From NCBI GenBank assembly GCA_022495005.1, contig JAGYXB010000658.1, positions 62,001 through 126,000 of the forward strand: a DNA stretch of 64,000 nt, in the 5' to 3' direction. The translations under genes and the position numbers were made by a program. The notes beneath the pieces were generated by a model that was not told where the DNA came from, did no database searches, and saw nothing but the letters and a program-made list of their open reading frames with translations. Numbering within the stretch: the first letter of the stretch is position 1; each line of letters opens with the position of its first letter. Source of the DNA: Rhyacophila brunnea. Lineage: Eukaryota > Arthropoda > Insecta > Trichoptera > Rhyacophilidae. Shown here piece by piece: positions 10,588-21,286 of this stretch.

Positions 10588-12607
10588 TGTCACCAAATCA
10601 ATACGTGCGATCCCCGTCGCGGTAAGGTTGTTTACCCCTGCACTGAACAGGGCACAGGTATAACGGTCGTTTTAACTAAGCGGCGAATCGGGAACATTCC
10701 AAGGTCAGCAATGCGATCCCGACTCATACTACCTGCTGTGTTACGCAAAGCAAATAGAAAATAAAGCATCCGATAAAAAAAGACACACGTTCCAGCGAGA
10801 AACATGACGTTCCCAGATATCAAGAACCAGCCATGACAGCTCGAATATCCACTCCATTCGACTTAAAATCGTAAATAATTAAAGTTCAAGTACGCCGGCA
10901 ACAACAAAAAAACGTCGGCATCTTTCAAATATCGAACTTCCCCGCTGCGGTTATCAAATCTCAAAAATGGACACCCTGACGGCCTCTTGCGGTGGATAGC
11001 GGAGCCCACGGCCGCCAGGAAATACTCCCCCCTCCTTTCTGGCAGCACAGGGGAAGCTTTTAAATGAGCCGGCGCAACGTGAAGAAGCTCTCTTTTCCTT
11101 CCCCGACGTCTTGAGGACATCACCTGGACCTCCACCCGAAGGTCCTGAAGATCTCACACATCAGCACGTCATACAAACCTAAGTACCCTGTGTCGATATT
11201 ACCGTTGATTTCTTACTTGTTTATAACCTTGTGTATTATTGGTTTTCGTCTTTCCCTTCTATTTCGCGCCAAATTCACTTCAAGCTAGTACCTTTCACTG
11301 GGTCTAAATAATATCAAAACCATGCCCTGTTAGTACAGAATTAATTCCAGTGCCATTGACTTTGTTTTTAACTATTATTAATTATTGTTTCTTCCTTTTA
11401 CGCTGTATATTATTGATTTATGTGCGTGTTTTTCTTTTTGTAGAGATAGTGTCGTTATTCGTGGCCTGACATATAATTTCATCTCATGGTTATTTTTAAA
11501 TTTATTCCGTGATCTACTGACTTTGATATTGTCGTTACCGTGTTTAGAAATTAAGATTAATTAAGGCTCGTAATTTTTGTAGTATGTCGTATGGTGCCAC
11601 AATATTTTAATCGGGGGATAAAGTAAATAATAGTTGTGTTAAATTATAATGAATCGTGCCCGGCCGGTTTGAAACCAATGCAATAAGAGCGATACGGTGT
11701 ATATGTCGCCATCTGTGAATACCCGTCGGAAATGGGTCAGTCTGGCCGCGCGATGTTTGTTACGATTTGACATATATTAGTGTAATTTTATTTTTTGTTT
11801 TAATTATTTCGCAGTTATGTCAGTATAAATCGAATCAATAAATAAGTGGCGGACGTCGTATGCATCATCGAAGGCTTGTACCTCTATTTCTGCCCGTAAA
11901 AGTAAATTTCATTGAATGCCTTCATTCTAAATTAGGCGAAATTTTGTGGTACCATATCTCACCAAATACACGTAAATATAGGTCTTTGTTTGTCCCCGAT
12001 TGGTCTAGTAATCAACACAACTGCATCTGAATGGCTGGCCAGTTGCTGAGAGTTCACAATCTTCGATTCTAAATTAATCAATTATTTTCTTTAAATGTCA
12101 CTGCCATCTGTGTTTGATTCATGGAATATAAGAATGGTAGCTGATTGAGAGAAATAATTGGCTCAGAAAACCCGCAGACGTACCTCTTTCCGGAGAAAGG
12201 TCAACTCGAGGATTGTGAGGTGGTTTTGGGTAGCCTAATCTCTAAAGCTTCAACCAGTGGTTGTCACACAGGGCACCTCCGGTCCAGTAGCTGCAAACAA
12301 AGGCCCATATTAAGGCGGTTTTATATGAACAAATCTCTGTATAATTTGTTTGATTTTTGAGACTCCTTTCTCCGAATCCATGCTATACCTGTATAATTAA
12401 TTGACCCCTTTAGGTCCCTACCATTAGTTAAGTAAATTTGTGTTGGAACTAGTTGAATTTTTTGTTTATGTATAACACAATAATTAAACCTGTCTTTGTT
12501 ATTGAATAATATTATAACCCATATTTCTGTTATCGATTGTATTAAACGGATCTCTGTCGAGACGACCGAGTGTTTCATTTCGACAACCCGAGTCACCTTC
12601 TTTCTCA
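10588..12607. mobile_element. Probable solo LTR, 2020 bp (LTR-A)
   Basis: The insert begins TGTCACC and ends TTTCTCA, the TG...CA ends typical of LTRs. It is flanked by a 4-bp duplication GTAC (10584-10587 and 12608-12611). Removing it rejoins H1 sequence as found at 27111. A TATA-like CAGTATAAATCG stands near 11820 with AATAAATAA just after. I saw no second copy of the ends inside, no reverse transcriptase and no protease, so a solo LTR is favoured over a full element. The small open frames at 10632-11157 lie inside it and are not called as genes. Confidence 0.65.
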
Positions 12608-12690
12608 GTACCTACCTATAGTTCGCAAATCTGCACGTGTCATTGCTGGTCATCAAGGACGTGACATCCAAGGAAACGGAAGTAAACTAG

Positions 12691-13292
12691 TGATACCGGC
12701 CTATCTCCGTCGAGGAGAATGGTGAAGGCCGTTTCACTAGCAGGCCAGAAGCGGGGTGGAATTGAGAGAAACGCACGTTGAGGTTATTACTGGCAGTTTA
12801 TTATATCGCTATGCAGGGTTAGTTAGTTGCAGGGTATAGGCGGTTTTTGCTGGCGGTTAGCTTGATGCTTGCTTGGTGCCGACGCGGTCTTCTTGGCTGG
12901 TTGTTGCTCGAGACTTGTAGATGCTGGCTGGTCGACGTCCGATACGAGAGAGAGCTTTTGCGGTCGATGCTGTTGGTTTGGCGTCTGATGTAAGAGAGAT
13001 TTTTCGCGCGCGTCCAACTGTCAGGCGGCGTCATGTTCGTCCGTCGGTCGGGAACCTCCCTGTTTTACCGACGGATTGACTAGTGGCGGCGCGAGCGGCC
13101 GTTTTCGACAGACCGCGTCTGTTTTGGCGGGAGCGCTGACGAATTTGAATTTCGGATTTTTGAGGCGGGCTCTAATCGGCCGAGGGTTGCGAGAACCGCG
13201 AAGAGTGGACGTAGGCTGTGGTGTAAGGGAAAGTTGATGGTTCGGTCCGTCCTTTGAGGTGGTCTCCTGTGGGAGACTTCCATCTGGTATCA
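12691..13292 (-). mobile_element. Probable solo LTR, 602 bp (LTR-B)
   Basis: Starts TGATACC and ends GGTATCA, a perfect 7-bp terminal inversion with TG...CA ends. It is flanked by CTAG on both sides (12687-12690 and 13293-13296). Removing it restores H1 sequence (…GTAAACTAG|ACATTGCGAAC…). It is clearly richer in G+C than its surroundings. An AATAAA-type signal is on the minus strand near 12800, suggesting the LTR is read on that strand. The 97-codon minus frame (13021-13314) crosses its end and is not treated as a gene. Confidence 0.75.
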
Positions 13293-13536
13293 CTAGACAT
13301 TGCGAACCCGACAAATAATACAGTCCTGTTAAACCTTTTATGTTAAATAATACATTTTGTTCCCAACCAGTGAGCTGAATTTTTTTATGGAAAGATATTT
13401 TGTTATTAGGTTCTAAGCTTAGGTAGGTACATATTTCTATATAATGTTCCTAAAGATTCTCCTCGATTTGCCGCTTTTTGAGTAACTGCCTATCCCAAGC
13501 GACGCTCAATCCGCCTACCCCCACGGGACGTCACTG

Positions 13537-13854
13537 ATAAATTGTCACAAATAGATTATTAGATAACTTCTTCTTTTTTTTAAAGATTAAATAACTACTC
13601 ACTAATAACAAAATCGACAGGCTTAACATCATAATTACTGGGTATAGGGAATTTAATGGAGTTATGGACTAATGATAAATAATAGTATGTTTTATTAATC
13701 CATAATTTGTAATAGTAAATATACTTAAATCTAGGTTTTTTATACTTATACAACAGACCAACAACAAAACACACACACACACGCACACGCACACATACCC
13801 AAATACAAATACACAAATAAATATACACTTATACATAATACATCTACATACATA
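13537..13854 (+). repeat. R1 copy 2 (right part), with an (AC)n tract
   Basis: Contains GGGAATTTAATGGAGTTA near 13648, the same string that precedes the fold-back at 6077. A microsatellite of CA/CG dinucleotides lies at about 13768-13796. It ends at the mariner insertion. Confidence 0.6.
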
Positions 13855-15155
13855 CGAGGGTGGGTCAATAATTCCTTAGAAAAAAGCATTAAAACAGTTT
13901 TTATTTTTGTATTTTTTTTTTATTTCTCAACATAATCTCCTTGGAGCTCAATACACTTGGTTAGACGCTTCTCAATTTTTTTTAAACCGTCAGAAAAATA
14001 AGTTTTCGGAAGGTCCTCAAAATAAGCATTTGTCCGATCGATGACTTCTTCATTTGAAAAAAACGTTGTCCACTTAGCCATTTTTTTTAAGTTTGGGAAA
14101 AGGAAAAAGTCACTGGGGGCTAAATCTGGCGAATACGGTGGGTGGTCGACCAATTCGAACTTCAATTCTTCAATTTAAGCCATTGATCGTAAACATGTGT
14201 GAACACGGGCATTGTCCTGATGAAAGAGAATTTTTTTCCTGTTTAAATGAGGCCGTTTTTCTTCAATTTTGTTTTTTAGCTGGTCCAATAAAGATGCATA
14301 ATAATCCCTGTTTTTCCTTTTTCCAAATAGTCAACGAAAATAATTCCACGTGCATCCCAAAATACAGTAGCCATAACCTTACCAGCTGATTTTACGGTTT
14401 TCGCCTTCTTTGGACATGGTTTGCCTTCGCAATCCACCGCTTTGACTGTTCTTTCGTCTCGGGAGTATAGTGGTGTATCCATGTTTCATCTACAGTCACA
14501 AAGCGACGAAAAATTCATCCGGATTGCGTTGCATGAGCGACAACAGGGCTTTAGAGGCCACCACCCTATTGCGTTTATTGTCGACTGTGAGCAAACGCTG
14601 CACCCATCTTGCAGAAATTTTTTTCATGCCCAATTTGTCATGTAAAATAGAAATGACGCTACCTTTGAGATCCCTGTAACCTCAATTATCTCACTCAACT
14701 TTAATCTTCGGTCAATTAACACCATATCGTGGATTTTATTGATCATTTCTGGTGTAGTCACCTCTACAGGACGCCCTGAGCGTGGTTCATCCTTTGTTGA
14801 TGTACGACCACGTTTAAATTCATTTAACCAGTTATAAATAGTTGCAAGTGAAGGAGCAGATATGCCGTGAACTAAATCCAACTCATTTTTTATTTCCTTT
14901 GCTGTTAACCCTTTTATATTAAAATGTTTAATAACAGCTCTAAACTCAATTTTCTCCATTTTCCATTTTCCATTTTTCCATTTTCCACAAGCAAATTTTT
15001 TTTTTAAATGTACGAGAAACACACAACAACCCGACCAATCTGATTGAAACTTCGCAGCATACTGAATCGGTAGTGCCGCTGCATGAAAACAAACCGCTTA
15101 CAGTACTAGTCGCGCCACCTGTCGGCTTTTCTAAGGACTTATTGACCCACCCTCG
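13855..15155 (-). mobile_element. mariner element, 1301 bp
   Basis: The ends are inverted repeats of about 28 bp with one mismatch (CGAGGGTGGGTCAATAA...), flanked by TA on both sides (13853-13854 and 15156-15157). Length, TA target and transposase all match a full-length mariner. The transposase is on the minus strand and is broken. Confidence 0.93.
13920..15022 (-). pseudogene. mariner transposase, frameshifted
   Basis: Three main frame pieces run N to C from 15022 to 13920. The first (15022-14624) has the helix-turn-helix DNA-binding half, including LATIYNWLNEFKRGRTS and DEPRSGRP. The middle (near 14520-14276) has TVDETWIHHY with the first catalytic aspartate and TVFWDARGIIFVDYLEKG. FHQDNARVHT (near 14200) gives the second aspartate and YSPDLAPSDFFLF (near 14130) the third, the D,D34D pattern of mariners. 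All three acidic residues are still readable, but frameshifts separate them, so the enzyme is probably not made. Confidence 0.9.
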
Positions 15156-15224
15156 TACATATTATAAATGTTTTATAATACCATATACACCATAATATAT
15201 TTTCGCATGTAACCAATCATATAG

Positions 15225-15648
15225 GACGGTAGGGAGGGGGGGGGGGAAACTGCGGCCCGCCATCATTAATTATTGTACTTCTGATTACGAATAACTTTTA
15301 TTTTTATTTTTTTTAAAAATTGTTTATTGACAATAGATTAAAATTAGTTTAGCAATAGTACGCGATCCATTTTCAATAGATATTGATAGTGTACTGACAG
15401 AGCTACAACTTGTGATTATTGAACTGCAGTGTGACACTGATTTAAGAAAGATGCAACGTCGTGAAGAAATCTCCAAATTTTACAATGCCCTTAATTCAGA
15501 CAAATTCGACCGACTTAAAGATTATGCAAGAAAAATGTTCGTTATTTTTGGATCAACCTATATATGTGAACAAACATTTTCGATCATGAACCTCAATAAA
15601 AATTCTTTACGATCAAATATCTCCGATGCCCATTTACAAGCAGTTTAG
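15225..15648 (+). pseudogene. hAT transposase remnant (C-terminal dimerisation region)
   Basis: An open frame without a convincing start runs from about 15343 to the stop at 15648. It reads RDPFSIDIDSVLTELQL, then VIIELQCDTDLRK, then FGSTYICEQTFSIMNLNK and SDAHLQAV. This is the C-terminal part of hAT transposases of the type also domesticated in vertebrate GTF2IRD2-like proteins. About 100 bases upstream is GGGGGAAACTGCGGCCCGCC, resembling the 5' end of such elements. It therefore looks like a copy with most of the coding region deleted. Confidence 0.7.
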
Positions 15649-15680
15649 GGAATATCAATTACAAAATGAACACCTGAATT

Positions 15681-16030
15681 CGAGTGCTTAAAGTCAGACA
15701 ACGTTATCTACAAAAAAGTGTTTTTTTTTTTTTGAGATAACGTTATTTTACATTTATGGCTACATGATAGTCAAACAACGTTATGTCAATCTTTTCTAAT
15801 TTCTTATCAAATCGTCAGTAAAGTTTAACGCTAACTACATAAGTTATTGTTTTCATATTTTTTAAAAACTATCCCTATAAATTTTAACATCATCATAAGC
15901 AAGATAAATGTACAATACACAATAAATTATAAAATATTAACATTAGGTTTTAAATAAACCTTTCCCTTGTTGAGTTACAAGAATCTAAAATAACGATTTT
16001 TGGCTCTCCTGTAAAGACACTAAGCCCTCG
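15681..16030 (+). mobile_element. MITE family CG-2, copy A (350 bp)
   Basis: Ends CGAGTGCTTA... and ...TAAGCCCTCG, flanked by AATT on both sides (15677-15680 and 16031-16034). Copy B at 32284-32672 is the same sequence in the opposite orientation. Compared with B, copy A lacks about 28 bases inside its right terminal repeat. No coding capacity. Confidence 0.85.
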
Positions 16031-16179
16031 AATTAGACATGATATAAACATATAGGTATAATATATTGTTAGTGTGGAGCGTAGTTTTAATAATGGTGAA
16101 TTTAATATGTGCATTTATAATGCATCACTCTCTTTTAATGGAAAACACTATAGATATAAATAGATGTACATACTGACAT

Positions 16180-16553
16180 AAGCGTCAATTACATTGAACT
16201 TCTTTACGAGCTGTTTGTTGGCGAATTTAAAAGCGGGCGATTCAGCTACTGCGATTTGATGATTACACACAAAACTTTCCATTCGCTGAGAAGCCAGAAG
16301 CCAGCGACTATTTTGACAGAACGTAGTTCGTTTTTTTTTTACCGGGAGGTTGCTACTGCGGTCTACTGCGCAGACGCAGTAGGCCCACACGCCGGCGTGT
16401 AGCGTGTAGTTGACTGGCATTCAACTTTTTATGGTAGAGTGTTTACAACCTGCTTATTAGCTTGTTCGATGATTACACTGGGCGACTTTACAGGCAGATT
16501 GTAAATTCGCCAATAAACAGCTCATAAAGAAGCTCAATGTAATTGACGCTTTA
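16180..16553. mobile_element. TIR element, about 374 bp
   Basis: Terminal inverted repeats of about 53 bp: left TAAGCGTCAATTACATTGAA, right its complement with few mismatches. No clean target duplication was seen. The minus frame at 16148-16420 lies within it and is not a gene. Confidence 0.75.
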
Positions 16554-17130
16554 GGAACGCTGCGCGAAGAGATTTTATTCAAACATCAATCAATTTATAC
16601 ACTACTTCTACATCCAAATACTAGGTATATATTATATACTGGCAAAACAGGTAGGTTGACGCTTTATTCTTTTAGATATATACAATAATTCTAGACCCAC
16701 TCTCCATTCCACTATTTTCGGTCCCAAGTCATTAGTTGCCACGTACATCTAACGAACTTTACGAGCTCGTCGACACAGCGGTGTTCAGAGACCCTTGGGA
16801 ACGACGTATGACGGCATATATCCGGCGCAGAGCAACATATCTAGCCATTTCATCTGCTTAGCGACCTTTATCACTCACTATGATCTTACCAGGTTATTCG
16901 CAACATGCATTTTCCATACTACGTTGCTACTCGTAATTTTTTGATTTATCTTACATTAGAATACATCTAAGAGATCATGTATATATTATGTACATAGTTT
17001 TATTTTTGTAAAAGTTGAAGTGCATTGTTCTAATTGAAATGCAATTAATTCAATAAAAGAGTTTATAGCCACAGTGAATCGTCTGATGTTACTCTCAGAG
17101 ACTAGATCGTGTGCATTTGTAACATGTACT
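16554..17130 (-). other. Downstream region of gene A
   Basis: Likely includes the 3' untranslated region of gene A: AATAAA on the minus strand (plus-strand TTTATT at 16998-17003) is about 130 bases past its stop codon. No other feature was recognised. Confidence 0.4.
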
Positions 17131-18438
17131 TCATTTCAAGGTTTTGCGAGTATGAACCATCATATGTCTCTTTAAGGTAAGGTTCAGGTTGCATCTAAAA
17201 TCACAAATATTACAAATGAACGGTTTCTCGCCACTGTGGACAATTTGATGTCGTTTAAAGTTACTATACACATTAGTTCTAAAATCGCAAATGGCACACT
17301 CAAACCGTCTTTCGTTGCTATGTCTCATTTTATGTATATTTAAATTACTTGATTGTCTACAACGATAATCGCATTCATTACACTTAAAGGGTTTTTCATC
17401 ACAATGTATCGTTTCGTGCTGCTTTAATTGACTTTTCCGAGTGCATTTGTATTCGCACAGACTACACACAAATGATTTTTCATTGCTATGACTCTGTTTA
17501 TGTCTTTCCAGAGTATCTAATTGTTTACATTTGTAGTTACAAATGCTACACACTAAGAGTTTGACGTCACTATGAACCTTTTCATGCTTTATCATACGAC
17601 TAAAGTGTAAGCATTCGTAGTTACATAATTTACATTTTAATATATTTTCTCCACTATGAACCATATTATTTTGTCTTTCTAATCTATTTTTAATGCTGCA
17701 TTTAAAGTCTAATATTTTTTCTCCAATATGAACCATATGACTTACTAATCTACGTTTAACGCTACATTTAAAGTCACATTTATCACACGCATATAGTTTT
17801 TTACCACTATGTATCTTTTGATGCCTTTTCAAAGTAGTGTTACGGTTGCATTTGTAATCACATATATTGCAAATAAAAGGTTTTTCACTACTATGAACCA
17901 TCTTATGATTTCTTAAGCCTTTTGCGGATTTAGATTTATAATCGCACAAGTCGCAAAAGAAGGGTTTAGTGGTACTGTGAACGGTTTTGTGTTTTTTAAT
18001 TTCATAAGAATAAGCCGATCTATAATCGCATTCATCGCAACCAAAGAGTTTGATGTTACATTTGTTATTTTCATGAGCAGAGATAGAAGCGTTGTGCAAA
18101 ATTAATTTGTGTTCTTTCAAGATGGTTTTACTCGAAAAAAAATCATAGCATATTTTGCATACAAAATTTCTATCATAAAATAAAGCTCGATTCAACTTTA
18201 GGGATACTTCTTTTTCAGATGCAAGCACTACTTCTTTTTTTAAGCCACTTTCGCATAATTCATCTTTAAGACATGGTAACACCACTTGACTCTCAGATTT
18301 CGCAATTCCACTGTTTGTTTGTAAATTGTCAGATATTTGTAATTGAACACTGATTTCATTTTTAATGTCACATTTGTGAATGGTTGCAATTTCTTGTTCA
18401 ACAACATCGCTATCTTCATCGCGATTTTTTAAGGAGGT
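17131..18438 (-). CDS. C2H2 zinc-finger gene A, terminal exon (finger array)
   Basis: The exon opens after the acceptor CTTTGCAG (intron side ending at 18439) in phase 0 with T-S-L-K-N-R and runs 435 codons to a TGA at 17131. The first about 130 residues are acidic/polar without fingers. Then come about eleven C2H2 fingers of the Cx2Cx12Hx3H type joined by H-S-G/S-E-K-P linkers (for example CDLCDYKSKSAKGLRNHKMVH-type units). The first finger has H-x4-H spacing. The unit near ILDFKCSIKNRLERQ has lost its first cysteine and one histidine and is degenerate. Together with exons at 21286-21128 and 23113-22859 it gives about 573 residues. It is probably a nuclear sequence-specific DNA-binding regulator, paralogous to gene B. 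The target is unknown. An additional small exon corresponding to exon 2 of gene B was not found. Confidence 0.88.
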   Translation of the reverse strand, partial: TSLKNRDEDSDVVEQEIATIHKCDIKNEISVQLQISDNLQTNSGIAKSESQVVLPCLKDELCESGLKKEVVLASEKEVSLKLNRALFYDRNFVCKICYDFFSSKTILKEHKLILHNASISAHENNKCNIKLFGCDECDYRSAYSYEIKKHKTVHSTTKPFFCDLCDYKSKSAKGLRNHKMVHSSEKPFICNICDYKCNRNTTLKRHQKIHSGKKLYACDKCDFKCSVKRRLVSHMVHIGEKILDFKCSIKNRLERQNNMVHSGENILKCKLCNYECLHFSRMIKHEKVHSDVKLLVCSICNYKCKQLDTLERHKQSHSNEKSFVCSLCEYKCTRKSQLKQHETIHCDEKPFKCNECDYRCRQSSNLNIHKMRHSNERRFECAICDFRTNVYSNFKRHQIVHSGEKPFICNICDFRCNLNLTLKRHMMVHTRKTLK

Positions 18439-18533
18439 CTGCAAAGAAATAAAACCAACAAAATCAACACAAGTAGAGTTCGTATAAACTATAAACAGTC
18501 ATCGGTATTAAATTCATTTTTTTTTACATATCG

Positions 18534-18783
18534 CACCGTGAGTGTAAAACCAAGGCAACTGCAAAACATATTTTGGATATATTGGGGTTTTAAGTCTTTG
18601 TTTTGTTAGGAGAACTAGTTTCTATAAAAAAACCATAATATTTGGTTTATATCTACATTATATTGCATGTTTTTTCAGTTACTTCACTTTTACATTATCA
18701 AGTTCACGACTTTTGCAGTTGTTTTGCATTTAATCTCGAAATTCAAAAATTTGCAGATGCCTTGGTTTTACACTCACGGTGCG
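18534..18783. mobile_element. TIR MITE in the last intron of gene A
   Basis: The ends are a near-perfect inverted repeat of about 27 bp (TCGCACCGTGAGTGTAAAAC and its complement). It lies about 100 bases from the acceptor of the finger exon, so it sits close to the branch-point region. No clear target duplication. Confidence 0.75.
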
Positions 18784-18796
18784 ACGGTAAACATTA

Positions 18797-19350
18797 CAAA
18801 ATATAAATTCAAGACGTTCACAACATGACATTTGAAACAAAGAAATAATACCTATTAAAATAGTGTAAAGCAGAAATCAACATATGCAGTATCATAAAAA
18901 TTAGTAGGTACAAAAATTATAAAGGGTGGAAGCACCTGCATGAGCTAGGTGGACCCTCTTTGAAGAATTTATAAAACAACACCCACCTATGCTTATCCTC
19001 ACGTAGGTGGAATATATCAACATCCTAAGCGATTTGGTTGAATATAGTTATTACCCTCCCAATTGGCATTACTAATGGCAGGTTAGTTCTGCACCTTGGG
19101 AGAACAAACAACGGATGCCTTCGATTCATAAGATAAATATCAGAGACATACAAGCCAACACCGCCATAAATTTACATTTACGCAGCATATAAGTCGGAAA
19201 AATATGTAGAGCTAAATAAACTTCCTTTCTAAACTGATCGTCTAAATACATCACCATTTCAAATATAGCAAATGGACCAATACAACAGAACAGCCGTCTA
19301 AAAGAACCTCAAGAATTGAGGAAAAGAAAACAATTTGTCAACATAGTGTT
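18797..19350 (-). mobile_element. LINE 3' fragment (family delta), copy 1
   Basis: Matches 40917-41390 over several hundred bases (shared blocks CATTACTAATGGCAGGTTAG and GGGAGAACAAACAACGGATG). The second copy extends into a reverse-transcriptase C-terminal region on the minus strand, so this one is read as its 3' end. It is inside the last intron of gene A. Confidence 0.55.
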
Positions 19351-19369
19351 TAAAGCGTTAATTTTTTCG

Positions 19370-20175
19370 CATCTATTAATACACAAGGCTGCTATCGGTG
19401 GCTATCGAGGGTAGTTCTGACTGTCTGAAATGTCAAAAAGTGCTTTGTTTTAACAGCACTTCTCATGGCTGCGGTAACTTTTAGAGCGAGAAAGACAGTT
19501 TTGACAGTTTATGCCACACGCTTACGTTAATACTAAAAAATGACGAGACTGAAACTCCGGTATCTAGCTAATGTATTTCAATGCCAGCTCGCTGATGGCA
19601 AGACTGGAACCTCTCCGTTTCAAAACGTCCGCGACCGAAACCGAAGAGACGCGAGATGCTTATCTCCCAGTCTCTCATTTTCCAGTCTCCCATAAAACAG
19701 TGGTACCAATATCGCTAGATTCGATAAAAAAATATATTTTCTTACCAAAATTGGTAGCACTGAACTGAACTAAGCAAGTAATAACAAGTCAAAAGTTAAA
19801 GATGGGCGAACCGATTTTTAATTTAAAATATGTGGCAAAAGTTGAGAAATACTCCTGCCTGTATAATTGCAGGCTGCCAGAATATTCCCTTAAAGATACT
19901 ACGGAAAAAGCTTAGTATGAAATAGGAAAGACAATGGGTTTGACAGTTTGAGGTTATGAAATTATTAGGTTTCAGTAGCGACGTGTGCGAAGCATCAGTA
20001 ACTGGCCAGTTAATGAGTTCCATCACCAACCAGTTCGTCAGATTTTAGTTTCTGCGTGAGCGGATGGCCTTAGACGGCTAACATATTGTGAGAATTATAA
20101 TACCTTAATACATACATATGATAAACTACCATAGATAGCCGCGCATAGCAGCCCGGTGTATAGAATAGATGCGCT
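19370..20175 (-). mobile_element. TIR MITE (family M3), split by another insertion
   Basis: The two halves (19370-19505 and 20080-20175) align with the left and right parts of the intact copy at 26253-26508. Shared blocks include GGCTATCGAGGGTAGTT, TGTCAAAAAGTGCT and ATATGATAAACTACC. The middle is occupied by repeat R2. Confidence 0.65.
19505..20075 (+). repeat. Repeat R2, copy 1
   Basis: Matches 22309-22838 throughout (CAGTATCTAGCTAATGTATT-like start, AAAACGTCCGCGACCGAAA, TTGACAGTTTGAGGTTATGA). It is inserted in an M3 copy. Ends resemble AAGGCCATCCGCTCACG and its complement, so it is probably a TIR element of about 530 bp. No coding capacity. Confidence 0.65.
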
Positions 20176-20552
20176 GATATGGAGCATTATTTTTTTGGTG
20201 TGTGGTATCTGGTAAATAGTTATGTAGAAGCGCCTAGTTTCAAAAGCCCCTAAAATGATTTTAGGTACCTACTAGTTCTGAGGAAAATCATATCTATCAC
20301 ATCTGTGAACTTTATGTGCTTATTTATTTTTTAATTCGTTACATTTTAACCCTTAACCAGGTAATGATAATATTCTTTTAAAGAGTATTTAGGCTTTTCA
20401 TTTTAGGGGTACTTGAAAATCACATCCAACCATTTTAGCGGGTTTTGATATTTACCCTAATGTTTGATGATTCGTATTGATGGCTTTTGGCGTTTTTAAG
20501 TTTTTTAACCTTTGGGCATAATATAGGTAATAAAAATGTCCATCTAAATACA

Positions 20553-21005
20553 TCTTCTTCTTCTTCTTGCACGGCGCTACATCCCGGGGTGGGATTTTGC
20601 CTCCTCCACAACCGCTCTCCTCTCACTCTGATCTCTCGCCACACTTCTCCAGTTACCGGGTCTTCATATATGAAGCCAGTCCACTTCTACGGCGTCAGCC
20701 CATCTCCTTCTTGGACGGCCTCTGGGTGTCTTCCGTTGGGGTAGCCACTTCGTCATGATCCTTGGCGCTCTAACTTCAGGCATTCTCGCCACATGTCCCG
20801 CCCATCACAGTCTTTGGGACTTACAGTATCTTTTGATTGTTTGCTATTCCATCAGCTCTTCCAACTCGTGGTTTATTTTTATTCTGTAGTTCCCATTTTC
20901 CAACGTGGGTCCAAAGATTTTTCGGAGTATTTTGCGCTCAAAGACAGCATTTTGTTTTCCTCGTTATGATTTAAGCACCAAGTCTCACAGCCATAAGTGA
21001 CCACT
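20553..21005 (-). pseudogene. LINE C-terminal fragment (family gamma)
   Basis: The minus strand reads from a YGCETWCLN-like segment (near 20990) through a WAGHVARMPEV-like segment and a proline/arginine-rich part (TPRGRPRR-like, near 20720) to VRGERLWRRQNPTPGCSA. It ends in a (GAA)n tail, seen as CTTCTTCTTCTTCTT at 20557-20572. This is the 3' end of an RTE-like LINE. The frame is interrupted. It is in an intron of gene A. Confidence 0.7.
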
Positions 21006-21127
21006 GACATAAGTGACAAATACATATCTACCTCAAAAAAATTCAAATACCGTATTAGGGGCTTTTAAAACTAGGCGCTTCTAATTCTGTGAGAAGGGTA
21101 ATTAGGGTAATATTTAATATGCGATAC

Positions 21128-21286
21128 CTGAATTATTGGTGGTACGAGTAAGTGCTCATAGTAAGAGCAACCCGATTGTGAATGATCAGTATGGAGTTGG
21201 TGCATCTTGTCCTCAAAGTCGCGTTTGTTGACATCTTGTTGAATCACATTCTCGTACTTAATATGGGGCAGATGTACTGCTGGGTT
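21128..21286 (-). CDS. Gene A, internal coding exon (53 codons)
   Basis: Bounded by acceptor TTTGTTTAG before 21286 and donor CAG|GTATCG after 21128, phase 0 at both ends. The peptide starts NPAVHLPHIKYEN and ends with SQSGCSYYEH...PPIIQ. The matching exon of gene B (28780-28932) starts NPATHLRHLKYEN and ends PQPGCSYSEHSPVIQ. The alignment, identical phase and splice sites support it as a real exon in an intron-rich repeat background. No fingers are in it; it belongs to the N-terminal regulatory part. Confidence 0.87.

Larger units (their letters stand above)
10320..13536 (-). mobile_element. hAT-type MITE (family H1), interrupted copy
   Basis: H1 is defined by the intact copies at 27111-27712 and 45014-45761, which end in CAGTGACGTCCC and have 8-bp TSDs. 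Here it is on the minus strand: the right end GGGACGTCACTG closes at 13536, and the left side begins within CTAGGCAGCGCCAAAAT at 10320, lacking about 28 terminal bases. The H1 sequence is in three pieces (10320-10587, 12612-12690, 13293-13536), separated by two LTR insertions. Confidence 0.8.

Noticed and set aside
10863..11157. 90- and 67-codon G+C-rich minus frames as a gene
   Set aside because: They are inside the 2020-bp insert with TG...CA ends and GTAC duplication and have no known domain.
13021..13314. 97-codon minus frame as a gene
   Set aside because: It crosses the boundary of the 602-bp LTR into the host MITE, so it cannot be an ancestral coding unit.
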